Position numbers and translations under genes: made by a program. The notes under the pieces were generated by a model, which saw only the letters and a list, made by a program, of their open reading frames with translations, ran no database searches and was not told where the DNA came from. This document shows positions 5,327-7,561 of a DNA stretch of 7,561 nt, one piece after another. Source of the stretch: an uncultured Clostridia bacterium (lineage in GTDB: Bacteria; Bacillota; Clostridia; Lachnospirales; Anaerotignaceae); assembly GCA_910587195.1 (NCBI GenBank), contig CAJUKL010000073.1:1-7561 (forward strand). Reading direction: 5' to 3'. Each line of letters starts with the position of its first letter. Position 1 is the first letter of the stretch.

Positions 5327-5590
5327 TCAATCTTTTTTAGGCTTCTGATAAAGCAACGCCTGTTTACTATCTGTAATTCCGCTGGTCGTAGGGTCATTGA
5401 TGTAGCCCACAACGGCAACAACAACGCACCCTAATGCAAACGGATTTCCTAGTAGATGTTTTACTTGCGTTATCAAAATTGCCCAGCTGGTAAACATTTC
5501 CGGCTTTGCGCCAACGGCTGCCAATAGAATCGCTATCAATCCGAACCAGAAATACGGGTTTTTAACTCTGACTTTCCAGTTAATTCTCAT
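5327..5590 (-). CDS. Phage holin, phi LC3 family (Phage_holin_1)
   Basis: The 87-residue protein has two membrane segments, about 12-28 (PYFWFGLIAILLAAVGA) and 50-64 (PFALGCVVVAVVGYI), and ends with the family hallmark NDPTTSGITDSKQAL (65-79) and a charged tail. It also begins with the typical INWKVRVKNPYFW block. Holins of this family form lesions in the cytoplasmic membrane that let the endolysin reach the wall. An AAGGAAGG site precedes the ATG at 5588-5590. The start overlaps the end of the upstream membrane-protein gene by 11 bases, so the two are probably translationally coupled. The length matches the family. Confidence 0.93.
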   Translation of the reverse strand: MRINWKVRVKNPYFWFGLIAILLAAVGAKPEMFTSWAILITQVKHLLGNPFALGCVVVAVVGYINDPTTSGITDSKQALLYQKPKKD

Positions 5591-5846
5591 ATTTTTCCTT
5601 CCTTTCCTCTAAAATGCTGATTCTGTTTTCATGTTCTGCAATTTGTTCATCTTGCTTATCATTGTGTGCCCAGATTTTTACATGACTGTCATGATTATGA
5701 TTCTCGAACTTTTCCATGCGTTCCTCAAGATTCTGACAAGTATCGTTTAGTTGTGTAATCGTATTTGTCAGCTTCATAATCGGTTTTGTGACAGTCGCTA
5801 AAAGCCCCACCAACGCAATAATCACTGTTACAATTTCCCACTCCAT
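5580..5846 (-). CDS. Small membrane-anchored coiled-coil protein of the lysis cassette
   Basis: The 88-residue protein has one N-terminal membrane segment (about 5-24, IVTVIIALVGLLATVTKPIM). A long hydrophilic helix (about 27-85) rich in Glu, Asn and Lys follows, with heptad-like spacing (ITQLNDTCQNLEERMEKF, then EHENRISILEERKEKYEN) and a His-rich middle (ENHNHDSHVKIWAHN). The layout recalls the XhlA-type accessory proteins found next to holins, but XhlA has its membrane segment at the C-terminus, so the family is not claimed. The ATG at 5844-5846 is preferred over the GTG three codons upstream: GGAAGGTGA is 6 bases from the ATG but abuts the GTG. It overlaps the holin gene and could modulate hole formation. 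The function is inferred from position. Confidence 0.78.
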   Translation of the reverse strand: MEWEIVTVIIALVGLLATVTKPIMKLTNTITQLNDTCQNLEERMEKFENHNHDSHVKIWAHNDKQDEQIAEHENRISILEERKEKYEN

Positions 5847-5863
5847 TTTTTTCACCTTCCTTT

Positions 5864-5892
5864 TTTCTATCTTACTCTTGATAGAATCTCAA
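5864..5892 (-). promoter_or_regulatory. Possible weak promoter overlapping a 7-bp inverted repeat before the lysis genes
   Basis: On the minus strand a TTGAGA (5887-5892) and a TAGAAA (5864-5869) are 17 bases apart, a weak match to sigma-A boxes. Between and partly over them lies a perfect inverted repeat, TTCTATC/GATAGAA (arms 5865-5871 and 5880-5886, 8-base loop). It sits between the tail fibre terminator and the next ribosome binding site, so it could be an internal late promoter with an operator, or only a leader hairpin. Confidence 0.3.
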
Positions 5893-5900
5893 AAAATCTC

Positions 5901-5930
5901 AATAAAAAAAGAACCTCTAAAAAGTTCCTT
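5901..5930 (-). terminator. Rho-independent terminator after the tail fibre gene
   Basis: On the minus strand AAGGAAC (5930-5924) pairs with GTTCTTT (5914-5908) over a 9-base loop with one G-U pair, and the T-run continues to 5904. It overlaps the tail fibre TAA stop. The stem is short, so termination is probably partial, which could set a lower level of lysis gene expression relative to structural genes. Confidence 0.6.
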
Positions 5931-7561
5931 AAAGTATCATGATTTTTATATGTGTTTTATCCAGCCTTGTCATAACTCTGAATTTTGTTTGTTTTTCAGA
6001 ACTTGTAGCAATCCCACCATTACCAACCGTACACCAGCCATTGCCTTTACAAGTGCCATCATCAATTACAACTAATTTTCCCATCATGCCGACAGCGTCC
6101 CATTCTGGACGCTCAGAACGTGGAATATATTCTTGTGTAGGGTCATAATTTGGGTTGAGTTTTTGACGGATTTCGGTATGTGCTTCTTGAATCACCTTTG
6201 TTATCATTTGTTCCGGATTTTCTGGGTCAGGGATTTCAATAGTTTCTTCTGGAACCTCTACTTCTTCAAAAATAATTCTACCAAAAATATCTTTTTCCCA
6301 TCTACCGTTCCAATCATCATCATAAACATCACCCAATACAGACGGACAAGCGGATACAACTCCTAAAATATAATCATCTTTCGGTTGTGCTACTCTGATT
6401 TTTTCTCCGTCTAGTGTGACAAATAAACCAACTCTATCCTCTTTTTTGCTATTATCATCAAGCCACTGAAATAACTCCGCATAGTCAGCACCAGTAGAAC
6501 TGTAAGAACTATTGGAGTGAACACCATCAAATGAACCTACACGCAAACAATTAGAACGACCACCATTGTCACCATTTCCAATGATAAATATATCAAGTAC
6601 ACTAGTACTTTCTTTATTTAATTTTCCGATTGCTGTTTGATAATTTCCACTTGCTATTGTATGGTATCCACCAGCATGAGAGCCTGCGCCATTTGCTATT
6701 GAATTACTTCCTTCTGAATGAGACCAATAACCATTTGCTGTTGTATTATATCCTTCTGCATGGGAATTCGTTTCATTTGCTGTTGTTCCACCTCCCTCTG
6801 CGTGGGAAGCCATTCCACTTGCTATTGTTCTGTCTCCTTCTGCATGGGAATAATGTCCACTTGCTGTTGTTCTATCTCCTTCTGCAACAGAACCATCTAT
6901 TGTAACATCTCCATCAATAGCTACATCCCCATTAATAGACATACCTTCATACTTTATTGTTACTTTTCCGTTAATTTCTCCACCGTTTTTAGAAAAACCA
7001 CCTAAATTACTCAAGGCTGTGCTTGCAGATGTTGCACCTGTACCACCGTTTGCTATGGGTAAGGTACCAGTGACACCAGGCGTAATATTTGCCGTACCGT
7101 CAAAGCTTGCACTACTTGTATTCCCTAAATTTGTTTTAATTGTTCTTGCCGTTTGCAGTTTCACCGCTGATGTTGCGGCACCGCCTGCACTGGAAGAACC
7201 TGCATAATTGTGAGTATGAGAACTTGCAGCTGCACCAATGTTGGCTGGTGTAATTCCTAAATTTGTTCTAGCGTTAGCTGCTGATGTTGCCCCTGTACCG
7301 CCGTTTGCAATCGGTAAAGTACCAATAACACCAGGCATAATATTTGCTGTACCATCAAAGCTTGCTGTATTTGTACTCCCTAAATTTGTTCGAATAGTTC
7401 TAGCAGTTGCTAATTTTGTAGCGGTCGCTGCATTTCCTGTTGTATTACCTGTTCCCCCTCTAGCAACGGGCAAAGTTCCGCTTGTAATATCCGCTGCAGA
7501 ATGTTTATGTGTTTTTTCTGCTTTTTGTGCCAAATCCTTTTTTGTAACATCTCCTGCTGGT
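5929..7561 (-). CDS. Phage tail fibre/appendage protein with Peptidase_G2 self-cleaving domain (5' end off window)
   Basis: The frame stays open to the window edge (PAGDVTKKD precedes the TTG at 7531-7533), so this is the C-terminal 543 residues of a longer protein; that TTG is not a start. First come HxH-containing and GTLPxANGGTGATSA-type fibre repeats (7024-7500), then a short beta-helix-like stretch (INGDVAIDGDVTIDGSV). Next are about six 14-residue SHAEG-type repeats like the YadA head (6636-6891). Last is a Peptidase_G2 intramolecular chaperone domain (about 5932-6492) beginning at GADYAE (6475-6492) and including PNYDPTQEYIPRSERPEWDA and DDGTCKGNGW. In relatives such as the phi29 appendage protein this domain helps trimerisation and then cuts itself off. 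The mature fibre would bind the host surface. An acidic proline-rich loop (PEETIEIPDPENPEQM) interrupts the domain. A terminator overlaps the stop. Confidence 0.9.
   Translation of the reverse strand, partial: PAGDVTKKDLAQKAEKTHKHSAADITSGTLPVARGGTGNTTGNAATATKLATARTIRTNLGSTNTASFDGTANIMPGVIGTLPIANGGTGATSAANARTNLGITPANIGAAASSHTHNYAGSSSAGGAATSAVKLQTARTIKTNLGNTSSASFDGTANITPGVTGTLPIANGGTGATSASTALSNLGGFSKNGGEINGKVTIKYEGMSINGDVAIDGDVTIDGSVAEGDRTTASGHYSHAEGDRTIASGMASHAEGGGTTANETNSHAEGYNTTANGYWSHSEGSNSIANGAGSHAGGYHTIASGNYQTAIGKLNKESTSVLDIFIIGNGDNGGRSNCLRVGSFDGVHSNSSYSSTGADYAELFQWLDDNSKKEDRVGLFVTLDGEKIRVAQPKDDYILGVVSACPSVLGDVYDDDWNGRWEKDIFGRIIFEEVEVPEETIEIPDPENPEQMITKVIQEAHTEIRQKLNPNYDPTQEYIPRSERPEWDAVGMMGKLVVIDDGTCKGNGWCTVGNGGIATSSEKQTKFRVMTRLDKTHIKIMIL
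6636..6891 (-). repeat. 42-base coding repeats (SHAEG repeats) in the tail fibre gene
   Basis: About six units of 14 residues follow the pattern SHAEGxxTxAxGxx: AEGDRTTASG, SHAEGDRTIASG, SHAEGGGTTANE, SHAEGYNTTANG, SHSEGSNSIANG and SHAGGYHTIASG. Each turn is expected to form one layer of a left-handed beta-roll in a trimer. The second and third columns are conserved while the xx and tail positions vary, as in a surface-exposed repeat. The last unit has Gly for Glu and leads into QTAIGKLN. Confidence 0.85.
7024..7416 (-). repeat. Two 138-base direct coding repeats in the fibre shaft
   Basis: The 46-residue block at 7279-7416 (starting KLATARTIRTNLG) is repeated at 7024-7161 (starting KLQTARTIKTNLG), a period of 255 bases. 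Both contain SFDGTANI and end in GTLPIANGGTGATSA. A third partial GTLPVARGGTG lies near 7450-7480. The linker between them carries HTHN, an HxH pattern that binds metal in some phage fibre trimers. The duplicated block fits a modular shaft that can change length. Confidence 0.8.

Larger units (their letters stand above)
4246..7561 (-). mobile_element. Late (tail fibre-lysis) end of a prophage, partial
   Basis: Five consecutive minus-strand genes form the standard late order of a tailed phage of Gram-positive hosts: tail fibre, small membrane protein, holin, an unknown small protein, amidase. The adjoining plus-strand genes are ordinary chromosomal types, so the element ends between 4038 and 4325. 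The left boundary given here is approximate. The element continues beyond 7561, where the structural genes and probably the integrase lie. All complete genes in the cassette are intact, giving no sign of decay. Confidence 0.85.

Noticed and set aside
6630..7005. Plus-strand frames with Leu/His- or Cys-rich repeats opposite the tail fibre gene
   Set aside because: They are antisense reflections of the 42-base SHAEG coding repeats and have no start signals of their own.
7531..7533. A TTG codon as the start of the tail fibre protein
   Set aside because: The same frame continues upstream without a stop to the window edge and no ribosome binding site precedes the TTG, so the gene is cut by the window.

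Overview
The window looks like an AT-rich, low-GC Gram-positive genome, most likely a Clostridia member (Lachnospiraceae-like). The grounds are the strong AGGAGG/GAGGTGAT ribosome binding sites, TTG start use, the protein families present (Eis-like GNAT, soluble DUF2156 protein, double-tailed CDF transporter) and a phi LC3-type holin. The genus cannot be settled from this sequence.

Left part (1-2197): a clear sigma-A-type promoter (79-107) drives a two-gene operon. It encodes an Eis-like GNAT acetyltransferase with a C-terminal sterol-carrier-like domain, then a soluble DUF2156 protein related to the catalytic domain of phosphatidylglycerol lysyltransferase. Both are acyl- or aminoacyl-transfer folds; their substrates are unknown.

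Repeat region (2189-2794, plus an inverted copy at 15-77): a modular intergenic repeat occurs in three direct copies between the DUF2156 gene and the next gene, and in one partial inverted copy upstream of the GNAT gene. Each copy begins with a strong palindrome, followed by a conserved core carrying further small hairpins. No convincing gene lies in 2198-2835. The inverted copies bracket the two-gene operon, and the stop codon of the second gene lies inside a repeat hairpin. This is the least explained structure in the window.

Centre (2836-4037): a cation diffusion facilitator metal exporter with an apparently duplicated cytoplasmic domain, ending in a very strong hairpin terminator.

Right part (about 4246-7561, all on the minus strand): the late end of a prophage. 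In transcription order it holds the C-terminal part of a receptor-binding tail fibre/appendage protein (cut by the window edge) with YadA-head-like repeats and a self-cleaving Peptidase_G2 chaperone domain, a terminator, a small membrane/coiled-coil protein, a phi LC3-family holin, a 100-residue protein of unknown function, and an N-acetylmuramoyl-L-alanine amidase endolysin. A bidirectional terminator follows. Stop codons are embedded in the next gene's ribosome binding site, so the lysis genes are probably translationally coupled. The host-prophage junction probably lies in 4038-4298, where a tandem GGACAAAAAAA repeat resembles an integrase arm-site arrangement. The integrase is not in the window.
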